A stretch of DNA of 15,602 nucleotides from SpSt-77 sp049972045 (GCA_049972045.1 JBMFKS010000071.1:1-15602), one strand, 5' to 3'; shown: positions 5,491 through 15,294, counted from the first letter of the stretch. A program made the numbers and translations. The notes: generated by a model from the sequence alone, not told the origin.

Positions 5491-6763
5491 CTTCTCCGGT
5501 CAAAAAGCCATTGCTCTCCCCCACCAGGCGCGTGCGGGTGATGCGGTTGTGAAGATTGGCCGGGCAGGAGGTGACCACCTGGAGGTAGTTGTCGGTCAGG
5601 CCGTGCCAGAAGCCGTCCCGCCGACGTCGTTCCCAGAGGACCTCCAGTTCCCGGCCCAGAAACTGGCGCCGGTAGCGGGCCGCCAGATGCTCCCCCAGTT
5701 CCCGCATGCGGGCCGCCCGTTCCCGCACCACCGGTTCGGGGACCTGTCCCTCCATTCGGGCGGCGGGCGTGCCCGGCCGGGGAGAGAAGGGGAAGACGTG
5801 CAGGCGGGCGAAGGCCATCCGCTCCACAAAAGCCAGGCTCCCGGCAAATTCCGCCTCGTCCTCGCCGGGGAAGCCGACAATGATGTCGGTGGTAATGGCC
5901 ATCTCGGGGACGGCGGCGCGAATCCGTTCCACCAGGCGGGCGTATGCGGCGGCCGTCATCCGGCGGCCCATCCGCCGCAGCGTCGCCTCGCAGCCGGATT
6001 GCAGGGGCAGGTGGAGGTGGCGGCAGAGGCGCGGGTCGGGCCAGAGGGCCAGCAGGGGCTCATCCACATCCCATGGCTCCACCGAGGAGAGGCGCAGGCG
6101 GGGGAGGTCGGTCCGGGCCAGAATGGCCGCGATGAGGCCCGCCAGCCCGTCCTTCAGCCCCAGGTCGCGGCCGTAGGCGCCGATGTTGACGCCGGTCAGG
6201 ACGGCCTCCTGATACCCCTCCGCGACCCGCGCGGCGATCTCCGCGACCACCTCTTCCGGGGGGCGGCTGCGCACCGGGCCGCGCAGGATGTGGACGATGC
6301 AATAGGTACAGGCGTTCTCGCAGCCGTCCTGGATTTTGACGAAGGCGCGGGTGCGCCTTCTCACCCTCACCTCTCCACCCTCCCTCCCCCTCTCCCACTG
6401 GGTGGGAGAAGGGAAGGGGGAGAGGGGGGAGGGGGTGAGGGTTTCCGCTGCCCGTTCCTTCTCCGGGTTGGGGATGACCCAGGCGACGTTGGGGAAGGAG
6501 GCCAATTCGTCGGGCCGGAGGGTGGCCGCGCAGCCCAGAACAGCGATGCGGGCCCGGGGGTTGGCCCGGGCCAGCGCCCGCAGCAGATGACGGGTCTTCC
6601 GCTCCGCCTCGGCGGTAACCGCGCAGGTGTTGACGACGCAGACGTCGGCCCGGGCGGGGTCATCCACCACATGGTGGCCCTGCGCGACCAACTGGCGGGC
6701 CAGCGCCTCCAGTTCGCTCTGATTCAGCCGACAACCCAGGCTGTGCAGGTAGAACGCCGTCAC
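5483..6763 (-). CDS. mtaB: MtaB-type tRNA t6A37 methylthiotransferase (radical SAM)
   Basis: This 426-aa protein adds a methylthio group to t6A37 of tRNA. Domains: N-terminal MTTase domain with cluster cysteines C11 (SLGC), C47 (NTC) and C78 (LGC); radical SAM core with C148-x3-C152-x2-C155; TRAM domain at about 370-426. LTGVNIGAYGRDL and RLSSVEPWDV mark the MtaB rather than the MiaB branch. The start is a GTG at 6763, chosen because the family begins directly with this strand-loop; the ribosome site is weak. Residues about 107-133 (TLTPSPLSPFPSP onward) are a translated palindromic repeat inserted without breaking the frame, between the MTTase and radical SAM domains. The stop overlaps the -10 element ahead of the MNT-HEPN gene. 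Confidence 0.92.
   Translation of the reverse strand: MTAFYLHSLGCRLNQSELEALARQLVAQGHHVVDDPARADVCVVNTCAVTAEAERKTRHLLRALARANPRARIAVLGCAATLRPDELASFPNVAWVIPNPEKERAAETLTPSPLSPFPSPTQWERGREGGEVRVRRRTRAFVKIQDGCENACTYCIVHILRGPVRSRPPEEVVAEIAARVAEGYQEAVLTGVNIGAYGRDLGLKDGLAGLIAAILARTDLPRLRLSSVEPWDVDEPLLALWPDPRLCRHLHLPLQSGCEATLRRMGRRMTAAAYARLVERIRAAVPEMAITTDIIVGFPGEDEAEFAGSLAFVERMAFARLHVFPFSPRPGTPAARMEGQVPEPVVRERAARMRELGEHLAARYRRQFLGRELEVLWERRRRDGFWHGLTDNYLQVVTSCPANLHNRITRTRLVGESNGFLTGEVI
6365..6442. repeat. GC-rich palindromic repeat inserted in frame within mtaB
   Basis: The pyrimidine-rich left half (CCCTCACCTC, CCCCCTCTCCCACTGGG) is mirrored by a purine-rich right half (GGGGGAGAGG, GGGTGAGGG), giving a long imperfect inverted repeat. 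About 26 codons. It encodes a Ser/Pro then Arg/Gly/Glu-rich segment with no counterpart in the family. A related CCCCTCTCCCC stretch occurs at 15391-15440. Confidence 0.75.
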
Positions 6764-6780
6764 AGAAACTCGCCGTGGAC

Positions 6781-6810
6781 GGGCCAGGCACTTCCGGAAG
6801 TGCCTGGCCC
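6781..6810. repeat. 30-bp perfect palindrome between moeA and mtaB
   Basis: GGGCCAGGCACTTCC (6781-6795) is followed directly by its exact reverse complement (6796-6810). It lies 5 nt after the moeA stop codon and fills most of the 52-bp gap to mtaB. There is no T-tract on minus, so it may be a processing hairpin or a REP-like element rather than a classical terminator. Related cores GCCCGGCACT and GGTGCC occur at 10511 and 11823. Confidence 0.8.
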
Positions 6811-6815
6811 GTTGC

Positions 6816-8012
6816 TTACTCCGGCCAGGCGATCAGGATAGCAGTAACGGTGGTGCCCTCCGGCAGATCGGGGCCGGGAGGAATGCGCAGCAGAGCGTTG
6901 GCGCCCAGCATGGAGAGCAGGCGGCTGCTGGCCTGGGCGCCCGTCGTCCGGGCCCACCACCCGTCGTCCTCCCGCTCCACCACCGCGCGCACAAACTCCG
7001 TCCGCACCGGGTCGGGCCGGAGCGGGTGGCGCAGCCGGACCGGAATCTCGGGCCGCCGCAACCGGGTGTGTCCGGCCATCCGCCGCAGCGCCGGCCGGAC
7101 GTACAACTCAAAAGAGACCAGCGCGGAGACGGGGTTGCCCGGCAGAGCAAAACAGGGCTTGCCCCGGACGGTGGCGAAGGTCAGGGGCTTGCCCGGCTTC
7201 TGCCTGACTCTGTGGAAGTGGACGGTGCCCAGTTCGGCCAGGAGCGGCCCGAGGTGGTCCCACTCCCCCTCGGAGACGCCGCCGGAGGTGATGAGAGCGT
7301 CGGCCCGGTCCAGCGCTGTTCCAATGGTTTCCCGTAACGCCTCGGGCTGATCCGGGATAATCCCCAGCGAAACGGGCTCCCCTCCCGCCCCGCGCACGGC
7401 GGCCATCAGCGCGTAGCGGTTGCTATCCCGGACTTGCGCCGGACCGGGGGTCTCCCAGGGCTCCACCACCTCGTCGCCGGTGGAGAGAACGGCCACGCGC
7501 GGGGCGGGGTAGGCCCACACCTCAGACCGACCCACCGTCGCCAGAAGCCCGATTTCCGCCGGCCCCAGCGGTGTTCCCGCCGTCAGCACCCTCTGTCCGG
7601 CGGCCAGGTCGGAGCCCGCCGGGCGGACGTTCTCGCCGGGGCGGACGGCGCGGGTAAAACGGACAAACTCCCCCTCCACCACGCTGTCCTCCACCATCAC
7701 TACGGCGTCGGCGCCGGAGGGAAGGGGGGCGCCCGTCATCACCCGGGCGGCAGTGCCCGGAACGACCGGGACGGCGGGCATCTCTCCGGCCTTCCCCTCC
7801 CCTGCCAGAATCCGCCGCCGGGGCGAGGGGTCCTCCGCTACCACCGCCCAGCCGTCCACGGTGGACGCCGCGAAGGGCGGATGGTCGGCCCCGGCGCGGA
7901 CGTCCTCGGCCAGCACCCGCCCGGCGACCTCGTCCAGCGCGAACCGACGGGGTGGCAGGGGCGCCACCGCTGCCATCATCTGCTCCCAGGCCTCTTCGGG
8001 CTCAATCATCAT
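6816..8012 (-). CDS. moeA: Molybdopterin molybdenumtransferase
   Basis: This 398-aa protein catalyses molybdate insertion into adenylylated molybdopterin, the last common step of Moco synthesis, in the cytosol. Seen: the N-terminal HPPFAASTVDGWA segment, LPSGADAVVMVEDS, a MoaB/MogA-like domain with STGDEVVE and SGGVSEGEWD, then the PGNPVSALVSFELYVRP motif and the C-terminal beta domain to about 398. Length is normal. I chose the ATG at 8012 (GGGAG about 10 nt upstream); an ATG at 8009 follows directly. The open frame extends to 9074, but that part is antisense-like low-complexity sequence over the DUF1786 gene in another frame. It starts 5 nt after the DUF1786 stop. moaC and a MOSC gene lie 2.5 kb upstream. 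Confidence 0.95.
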   Translation of the reverse strand: MMIEPEEAWEQMMAAVAPLPPRRFALDEVAGRVLAEDVRAGADHPPFAASTVDGWAVVAEDPSPRRRILAGEGKAGEMPAVPVVPGTAARVMTGAPLPSGADAVVMVEDSVVEGEFVRFTRAVRPGENVRPAGSDLAAGQRVLTAGTPLGPAEIGLLATVGRSEVWAYPAPRVAVLSTGDEVVEPWETPGPAQVRDSNRYALMAAVRGAGGEPVSLGIIPDQPEALRETIGTALDRADALITSGGVSEGEWDHLGPLLAELGTVHFHRVRQKPGKPLTFATVRGKPCFALPGNPVSALVSFELYVRPALRRMAGHTRLRRPEIPVRLRHPLRPDPVRTEFVRAVVEREDDGWWARTTGAQASSRLLSMLGANALLRIPPGPDLPEGTTVTAILIAWPE

Positions 8013-8017
8013 GCTTT

Positions 8018-9064
8018 CTAACTCCCTTCCAGCAGCCGTCGCGTTGCCGTCACCAACCCGAAACAGCCGGTCAGCATCATATCGCCGTAGGGCGCGGCGA
8101 AGTGGTAGCCCAGGCCGGCGGCCAGATGACGCTGTGGGCCGGTGACGGCGACGAAGCGGAAGCCGCCGTCGGGGGTGTAATCCGGGCTCACGTAGGCGCC
8201 GTGGCCGTTGTCCTCGTAGACCTCCTCGTCCGTCAGCACCCCCGCGCGCAGCCGCTCCAGCAGACGCTGGAGTTTCTCCGCCGTCATCAGGACGGTGTGG
8301 TGCTCCAAGAGGCCCAGGATGCGACCGGCTCGCAGGAGCACCGCGATGGTGTGCTGGTTGCCGATGTTGACGGCGATCAGCCCCTCCTCGTGGTGGGCCG
8401 CCGCCACCGGGTCCTCCAGAATGCCCCAAAGCGCGGCCGGGCCGGTATCCATCAGAATCGCCCCGGGGACGTCCTGCTGCACCGCCTGCATGCGGGTGTA
8501 GGGGGCCGGAATCTCCCGATAGGCCAGCCGGAGCATCTCCCCGCCGCTTCGGACGAACTCCTGCCACAGGTGGAAGCGGAAGCGGCGATTGGAGCCCTCC
8601 AGGCACTCCCCGTGGTCCTGGACTGCCACCGCGACGGTCTCCGGAAGGGAGACGCCGAAGGGGGCCAACGCGTCCGCCAGTACCCCCAGGTCCACGTCCC
8701 GCGTCCGTAGGGTGAGCAGGTCGGGCAGGTCCGGCGGCTCGTCGGTGATGATGTACCCCAGCCGCCGCACTTCCTCCAGGTTGTCCCGCACCGTCCGCGC
8801 GGCGCGCGAGGTGATGTAGACGGGGTGCCCGGCCTGGATATGCCGCTTCATCGCGCTGACAATGGGCCCACCCCCCATCAGATTGCCCGTCAGAAAGAGG
8901 GGACGTCCCTCCCGGGTCGCCTGCTGCACCTGACGGGCCAGCACGGTTGTCCACGACGGCAGGACCAGTTTGACGTTGTTCTCCATCGGCTGCCCGGCTT
9001 CCCAGAGGAGAATGTCCTGGGTGCCCGCGCCGACATCTATCGCCAGAATTCGGTCCACTCCCAT
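8018..9064 (-). CDS. DUF1786 family protein (COG4012), ASKHA ATPase fold
   Basis: This 348-aa protein matches the DUF1786 family, described in databases as 'pyruvate formate-lyase activating enzyme-related' though its function is not known. The N-terminus ILAIDVGAGTQD (D10, G12, G14, T15, D17) is a phosphate-1 loop of the actin/hexokinase/Hsp70 fold. LIAVNIGNQHTIAVLL (about 229-244) looks like the phosphate-2 loop, and DMMLTGCFGLV near the C-terminus could be the nucleoside-binding segment. An ATP-dependent role is inference from the fold. The ATG at 9064 has GAGGT 3 nt upstream, rather close. It lies 6 nt after the upstream T/P-rich protein gene and 5 nt before moeA, so the three are probably one operon. 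Confidence 0.85.
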   Translation of the reverse strand: MGVDRILAIDVGAGTQDILLWEAGQPMENNVKLVLPSWTTVLARQVQQATREGRPLFLTGNLMGGGPIVSAMKRHIQAGHPVYITSRAARTVRDNLEEVRRLGYIITDEPPDLPDLLTLRTRDVDLGVLADALAPFGVSLPETVAVAVQDHGECLEGSNRRFRFHLWQEFVRSGGEMLRLAYREIPAPYTRMQAVQQDVPGAILMDTGPAALWGILEDPVAAAHHEEGLIAVNIGNQHTIAVLLRAGRILGLLEHHTVLMTAEKLQRLLERLRAGVLTDEEVYEDNGHGAYVSPDYTPDGGFRFVAVTGPQRHLAAGLGYHFAAPYGDMMLTGCFGLVTATRRLLEGS

Positions 9065-9070
9065 AGCACC

Positions 9071-9943
9071 TCACGGTTTCTCAATCACCAGTTCCCAGGA
9101 CCCCTGCTCTCCATTCGGGCACAGAGGGAGAGCCAGACCGGATATGACCGGCGCGTGGGGCTCGTCCACGCTCAGCGCGTAGAAGACGCCTGGCTGGAGG
9201 TTGAAATCGGCGTAGCCTGGACTGATCCAGGGGCGCAGGCCGGTCACGGCCCGGTCGGCCCCGTCGGCCCAGAGAAGCCAGAGCACGACCCCCTCCAGCG
9301 GCCGGGGCCCCGCCGGAGTGGGGGTCGGGCGGCGGGGGGAGGGGGTGGCCGTGGGCTCCGGGGGCGGTGGTGCCTGAACCCACACGCGCAACTCCCCCCG
9401 CGCCCCCTCGCAGGCCAGATTCTGCGCGACGACCCGGTACAGGGAAGGGACGGACGTCGCCGCAGGGGAGGAGGAAATGGTAGCGGTGGGGGTGGGCGGC
9501 TGGGGCGTTGGCGAAGCCGGCAGAACAGCGGAGGTCGGCACCGGGGTCGGAAGGATGCCCCCGGAGGGCGCCCCGGGCGTCTCCAGATATACCCGCATCG
9601 CCGGGGTGTAGACGCCCAGTCGCTGGGCCAGATGGCTCAGGCGCCGCATCGTCGGCGCGGGCTGACCATGGGCCGCGTATGCTTCTATCATAGCGGCCAG
9701 CGCGTCCTGGATGTCCTGCTTGCGCAGCCCCTTCAACCGGGCCAGAGCCCGAGCCATATCCTCATCGGCGACGTACCCCAGCGCGGCCAGCCGAATCCAT
9801 TCATGCCGGTAGTCGCTGCGGAGCAGGGGCGGGGTCGTGTTGTAGAGCCGGACGGGGTCTATCAGCCAGGCGTAGACCAGCCCCAGCGTCAGCCCGAGGG
9901 CCAGACCGACCGATAGGGCGAGGAAACGGCCCCGGGGTATCAT
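9071..9943 (-). CDS. Membrane-anchored protein with Thr/Pro-rich linkers (paralogue of upstream gene)
   Basis: I do not recognise a characterised family. This 290-aa protein has an N-terminal membrane helix (about 8-29), then a helical domain (30-120) clearly homologous to the whole of the adjacent 122-aa protein (PV-x3-NT-x-P-x2-LR-x-DYR at 31-46, LAQRLG and TPAM at 105-117). A Thr/Pro/Ser linker (about 130-166), a segment with a Cys (C178), a second Pro/Thr linker (190-212) and a C-terminal beta-like region (215-288) follow. Such linkers are typical of extracytoplasmic proteins in Chloroflexota. The ATG (9943) overlaps the upstream TGA as ATGA, so translation is probably coupled. A cell-surface or scaffold role is a guess. 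Confidence 0.75.
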   Translation of the reverse strand: MIPRGRFLALSVGLALGLTLGLVYAWLIDPVRLYNTTPPLLRSDYRHEWIRLAALGYVADEDMARALARLKGLRKQDIQDALAAMIEAYAAHGQPAPTMRRLSHLAQRLGVYTPAMRVYLETPGAPSGGILPTPVPTSAVLPASPTPQPPTPTATISSSPAATSVPSLYRVVAQNLACEGARGELRVWVQAPPPPEPTATPSPRRPTPTPAGPRPLEGVVLWLLWADGADRAVTGLRPWISPGYADFNLQPGVFYALSVDEPHAPVISGLALPLCPNGEQGSWELVIEKP

Positions 9944-10308
9944 GGCATCGCTCCGAGGTAGGGCCCCATAGCCGGGGTGGTGGCCCCCAGCGCTTGGGCC
10001 AGTTGGACCAGCATGGAGATGTCGTCGGGACGGCCGTTCTGGGCGATGAGGGTCTCGGTCAGTTCCACCAGGGAGCGGGTGGGTTGCTCGGGGTCCAGGC
10101 GGGCCAGCCGCTCCCGGGCGGCATCAGGATTTCCCTCCACCCGGTATGCGGCGGCGACCATCAGGATGTAATCGTTCCGGTAGTCCTGCCGCAACTGGGC
10201 GGGGGCGGTGTTGGTGTACTGGACCGGCCAGAGGACCCAGCCGACCAGGAGCCCCAGGGCGATGCCCAGGGCCAGACCGACCAGTCCCAGGAGAAGCAGG
10301 TTTCGCAT
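9940..10308 (-). CDS. Small membrane-anchored helical protein (paralogue of downstream gene)
   Basis: This 122-aa protein has one N-terminal hydrophobic helix (about 4-27, Leu/Gly-rich) followed by PVQYTNTAPAQLRQDYRNDYI and a mostly helical domain ending TPAMGPYLG. It aligns end to end with residues 8-120 of the next protein, so the pair arose by tandem duplication; the second copy gained the linker and C-terminal region. The ATG at 10308 has AGAGG 5 nt upstream. It lies 23 nt after the tRNA-Leu terminator, so either it has its own promoter there, which I cannot identify, or it depends on read-through. Function unknown; the domain probably faces outside the membrane. Confidence 0.75.
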   Translation of the reverse strand: MRNLLLLGLVGLALGIALGLLVGWVLWPVQYTNTAPAQLRQDYRNDYILMVAAAYRVEGNPDAARERLARLDPEQPTRSLVELTETLIAQNGRPDDISMLVQLAQALGATTPAMGPYLGAMP

Positions 10309-10330
10309 CGGGGCCTCTTGGGGTCGCGCG

Positions 10331-10372
10331 ATAGAAAGGGGGATTTTGGGCCAGCGACATCCCAAAATCCCC
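10331..10372 (-). terminator. Terminator of tRNA-Leu
   Basis: On minus, GGGGATTTTGGG (10372-10361), a 10-nt loop, then CCCAAAATCCCC (10350-10339) form a perfect 12-bp stem, followed by CTTTCTAT. It starts 4 nt after the tRNA 3' end. Confidence 0.8.
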
Positions 10373-10376
10373 TCAG

Positions 10377-10459
10377 TGCCGGAGGTGGGAGTCGAACCCA
10401 CATGGGCCGAGCCCACACGATTTTGAGTCGCGCGCGTCTGCCTGTTCCGCCACTCCGGC
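10377..10459 (-). tRNA. tRNA-Leu (anticodon CAA)
   Basis: The 83-nt gene, read on minus, folds as a class II tRNA. The acceptor stem is GCCGGAG/CTCCGGC with discriminator A (10377). The anticodon stem CGCGA/TCGTG closes the loop CTCAAAA, anticodon CAA, which reads UUG. A variable arm TGGGCTCGGCCCA and a T arm GTGGG-TTCGACT-CCCAC follow. CCA is not encoded (CTG follows the discriminator), so it must be added by the tRNA nucleotidyltransferase. It has a near-consensus promoter and its own terminator. Confidence 0.97.
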
Positions 10460-10467
10460 CCGTCTTT

Positions 10468-10496
10468 AGTATAACGGCAAATGGGCTTTTCGTCAA
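10468..10496 (-). promoter_or_regulatory. tRNA-Leu promoter
   Basis: On minus: TTGACG (10496-10491), a 17-bp spacer, and TATACT (10473-10468). The -10 ends 8 nt before the mature 5' end, so the leader is nearly absent. Each hexamer matches sigma70 consensus at 5 of 6 positions. Confidence 0.88.
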
Positions 10497-10510
10497 ACCG
10501 GTCGCAATGG

Positions 10511-10544
10511 ACGTGCCCGGCACTGCTGAAAGTGCCGGGCACGT
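10511..10544. terminator. 14-bp palindromic hairpin after the MOSC gene
   Basis: ACGTGCCCGGCACT (10511-10524), loop GCTGAA, then the exact reverse complement (10531-10544). It starts directly at the MOSC stop codon (TAA at 10547-10545). Either strand can form it. There is no T-tract on minus. The GCCCGGCACT core relates it to the palindromes at 6781 and 11823. Confidence 0.6.
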
Positions 10545-10976
10545 TTACAGGACCTCCACTGGGTCGCCTACGGTGACTTCGCCGCCCTCCAGGACGCGGA
10601 CGAAAATCCCTTCGCGGGGCATGACGCAATCCCCCACGGCCCGGAAGACCGCGCATTTGGTATGGCAGAGTTTGCCGATCTGGGTGACCTCCACCAGGGT
10701 CTTCCCGATGCGCATACGGGTGCCCACCGGCAGGGTGTGCAGTTCTATCCCCCGGGTGGTGATGTTCTCGGCGAAACTCCCCTCCCGGACGTCCAGGCCG
10801 TGCTGGCGCATCCGCTCAATGGACTCCCATGCCAGCAGGGAGACCTGGCGGTGCCAGGGGCCGGCATGGGCGTCCCCTTCCACCCCCCAGTCCGGACGGA
10901 GGACGGCCCGCCCCACGTTCTGTTTGGAGGTCCCCTTCTTCTCGCTGATACAGACGGCGACAACGGTGCCCTGCAT
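10545..10976 (-). CDS. MOSC domain protein
   Basis: This 143-aa protein is a single MOSC domain, the fold found at the C-terminus of Moco sulfurase and in small bacterial proteins such as YiiM; these bind the molybdenum cofactor or carry sulfur. Seen: GRAVLRPDWGVEGDAHAG, RQVSLLAWESIERMR, GSFAENITTRGIEL, LPVGTRMRIG and the conserved Cys region GKLCHTKCAVF (Cys 104 and 108, approximate), ending MPREGIFVRVLEGG. Length is typical of the stand-alone short group. The ATG at 10976 has AGGAGG 4 nt upstream. It follows moaC by 73 bp on the same strand, so a role in Moco handling is likely; its exact substrate is unknown. Confidence 0.9.
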   Translation of the reverse strand: MQGTVVAVCISEKKGTSKQNVGRAVLRPDWGVEGDAHAGPWHRQVSLLAWESIERMRQHGLDVREGSFAENITTRGIELHTLPVGTRMRIGKTLVEVTQIGKLCHTKCAVFRAVGDCVMPREGIFVRVLEGGEVTVGDPVEVL

Positions 10977-11049
10977 CGCGCCTCCTGATCGCGTTGGGAG
11001 ATTGCTTCGGGCGCTTCGCGCTACCCGGAAACTGGCGGAATCCGATCAT

Positions 11050-11532
11050 CTACTCCAGCACAATCTCGCCGCTTTTCCCCCCGCTTTTACGCAGCAGGCG
11101 GACGTTCTGGATCCGCATCCCCCGGTCCACCGCCTTGCACATGTCGTAGACCGTGAGGGCGGCGACGATGACGGCGGTCAGCGCTTCCATCTCCACACCG
11201 GTTACCCCGGTGCAGCGGACGCTCGCGGTGACGCCCACCACCGACCGTTCCTCATCCAACGAGAAGTCTACCTCCACGGCGGTGATAGGGAGGGGGTGGC
11301 AGAGGGGAATCAGTTCGGGGGTCCGCTTGGCGGCCATGATGCCCGCGATGCGGGCGACGGCCAGCACGTCCCCCTTAGGGACGCCGCCGGACTGAATGAG
11401 GGCCAGGGTCTGGGGTTGCATCCAGACCTCCCCGGCGGCGACGGCCTCCCGCACCGTGGGGGATTTCTCCGAGACGTCCACCATGCGGGCGGCGCCGCGC
11501 TCGTCCAGATGGGTGAGGGATTGGGGTTCCAT
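11050..11532 (-). CDS. moaC: Cyclic pyranopterin monophosphate synthase
   Basis: This 160-aa protein converts the MoaA product (3',8-cyclo-GTP) to cyclic pyranopterin monophosphate in Moco synthesis; it acts as a hexamer in the cytosol. The sequence shows MVDVSEK near the N-terminus, KGDVLAVARIAGIMAAKRT, ELIPLCHPLPI, TGVEMEALTAV, YDMCKAVDRGM and KSGGKSG, all MoaC hallmarks. I chose the ATG at 11532 (GGAG 8 nt upstream), which gives normal length. The frame is open further to 11706, but that part is the palindromic repeat in translation. No moaA, moaD, moaE or mogA lies in the window; moeA is 3 kb downstream. Confidence 0.95.
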   Translation of the reverse strand: MEPQSLTHLDERGAARMVDVSEKSPTVREAVAAGEVWMQPQTLALIQSGGVPKGDVLAVARIAGIMAAKRTPELIPLCHPLPITAVEVDFSLDEERSVVGVTASVRCTGVTGVEMEALTAVIVAALTVYDMCKAVDRGMRIQNVRLLRKSGGKSGEIVLE

Positions 11533-11583
11533 GTTTCGGACTCCGTGCATTGGGGGCTCATCCCTGTAGTTTATTTCGGCCAT

Positions 11584-11818
11584 TCTCGCCTGGCGGCCAC
11601 GCCGCGAGCGGCTCGCCGCGTGGCGGTAAACCGCCAGGCTCAACGCCTTCGGGCCAAGGCCTCGGCGCGAGCGAGCCCCCTCGGCCTGTGGCGCCGGAAG
11701 CGGCACTTCACTGCGTTCCGTGCCGCACTACGAGCGGCAGGCCCTCTCGCTGGGGCCTTGGCTGAGGGCCCCTCGGGCTTCGCATAATCAGCCCGGACGT
11801 TTCCGTCCGGGCGATCTT
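11584..11818. repeat. Palindromic interspersed repeat, long copy (copy B)
   Basis: This 235-bp element fills most of the moaC-ppdK gap. It starts TCTCGCCTGG, has a CTGGCGG...TAAA-CCGCCAG hairpin (11590-11637), a GC-rich middle, and ends with the CGCATAATCA-GCCCGGACG hairpin and GATCTT (11781-11818). Ends and order match 659-762. Compared with that copy, the left hairpin contains 30 extra bases (11597-11626) that form their own stem (CCACGC/GCGTGG) and are bordered by a CGG repeat. The middle is also longer. No open frame in it looks real. Confidence 0.7.
11791..11812 (-). terminator. GCCCGGACG hairpin downstream of ppdK
   Basis: GCCCGGACG (11791-11799), loop TTTC, CGTCCGGGC (11804-11812). 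It is the right end of repeat copy B and equals the hairpin at 734-755. Both are at the 3' end of a minus-strand gene in the same orientation, which suggests a 3'-end role. Confidence 0.4.
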
Positions 11819-11822
11819 GAGA

Positions 11823-11841
11823 GGAGGTGCCGGGCACCTCC
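11823..11841. terminator. Short palindrome just after the ppdK stop
   Basis: GGAGGTGCC (11823-11831), one central base, GGCACCTCC (11833-11841), 7 nt after the stop codon at 11849. No T-tract on minus. It may act with the next hairpin as the ppdK 3' end. Confidence 0.45.
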
Positions 11842-11848
11842 AGACCCG

Positions 11849-14812
<2,964 letters not shown>

Positions 14813-14852
14813 GTGTTCACCTCCAGAAAGAATCGTGGATCTCTTCAGGATA

Positions 14853-15236
14853 CTAATCGCTTTCGGTCCGACGCAGCAGGAGGGTGCGCGGATGGCGGCG
14901 TTCCATCCAGACGATGGTCAGCCAGGAGAGAAGGATGCTCAGTACCGAAAGAATCAGGAAAGGCCAGTTCCAGCCCTCCGACGCGCGCAGGTGCGGGGGG
15001 ATGGTCATCAACCGCATCACCACGTTGAGGCCCTGGACGAACACCAGGGAGACCCGTCCGGCGACCGGGGTGAGGACCCCGGAGTTCATCCCGGCCAGCG
15101 CCAGCAGCAAAAGAATGAGCAGTGCCGGGGGCAGGACGGCGGCCTGAGGGGCCCGTTGGAAGAAGCCAGGTGGGTATAGGATCACTGCGATGACCTGGAG
15201 AATGAGAAGTCCAATCATAGAAAGACGACTTTTCAT
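14853..15236 (-). CDS. Small integral membrane protein of unknown function
   Basis: I do not recognise a family. The 127-aa protein is mostly hydrophobic, with about four membrane segments (about 6-22, 34-53, 62-78, 92-111) and a basic C-terminal tail (ERRHPRTLLLRR, 112-123). A Lys/Arg-containing N-terminus (MKSR) and the basic tail suggest both ends face the cytoplasm. I chose the ATG at 15236 (GGAGGT 7 nt upstream); a GTG three codons earlier overlaps that ribosome site. A strong promoter lies 30 bp upstream and ppdK starts 40 bp downstream, so it is probably the first gene of a two-gene operon. Whether it has any part in pyruvate/PEP metabolism is unknown. Confidence 0.75.
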   Translation of the reverse strand: MKSRLSMIGLLILQVIAVILYPPGFFQRAPQAAVLPPALLILLLLALAGMNSGVLTPVAGRVSLVFVQGLNVVMRLMTIPPHLRASEGWNWPFLILSVLSILLSWLTIVWMERRHPRTLLLRRTESD

Positions 15237-15265
15237 AGTTGGCACCTCCTGATGAGTTAAAGGGT

Positions 15266-15294
15266 ATTATACCTATAACGGGGCGTAAAGTCAA
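15266..15294 (-). promoter_or_regulatory. Promoter of the membrane protein-ppdK operon
   Basis: On minus: TTGACT (15294-15289), a 17-bp spacer, and TATAAT (15271-15266). The -10 is perfect and the -35 is 5/6. The predicted start is near 15259, giving a leader of about 23 nt with the ribosome binding site in it. This is the best sigma70 promoter in the window. Confidence 0.88.

Noticed and set aside
8013..9074. N-terminal 350 codons of a 752-codon minus frame continuous with moeA
   Set aside because: MoeA is complete from 8012. The upstream part is Gly/Arg/Pro-rich, matches no family and covers the well-supported DUF1786 gene in another frame.
10969..11049. Small gene or RNA between moaC and the MOSC gene
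   Set aside because: Only 73 bp with a short imperfect hairpin and no promoter or open frame of note.
9994..11787. 597-codon plus-strand open frame
   Set aside because: It runs across the tRNA-Leu gene, two terminators and the antisense of the MOSC and moaC genes.
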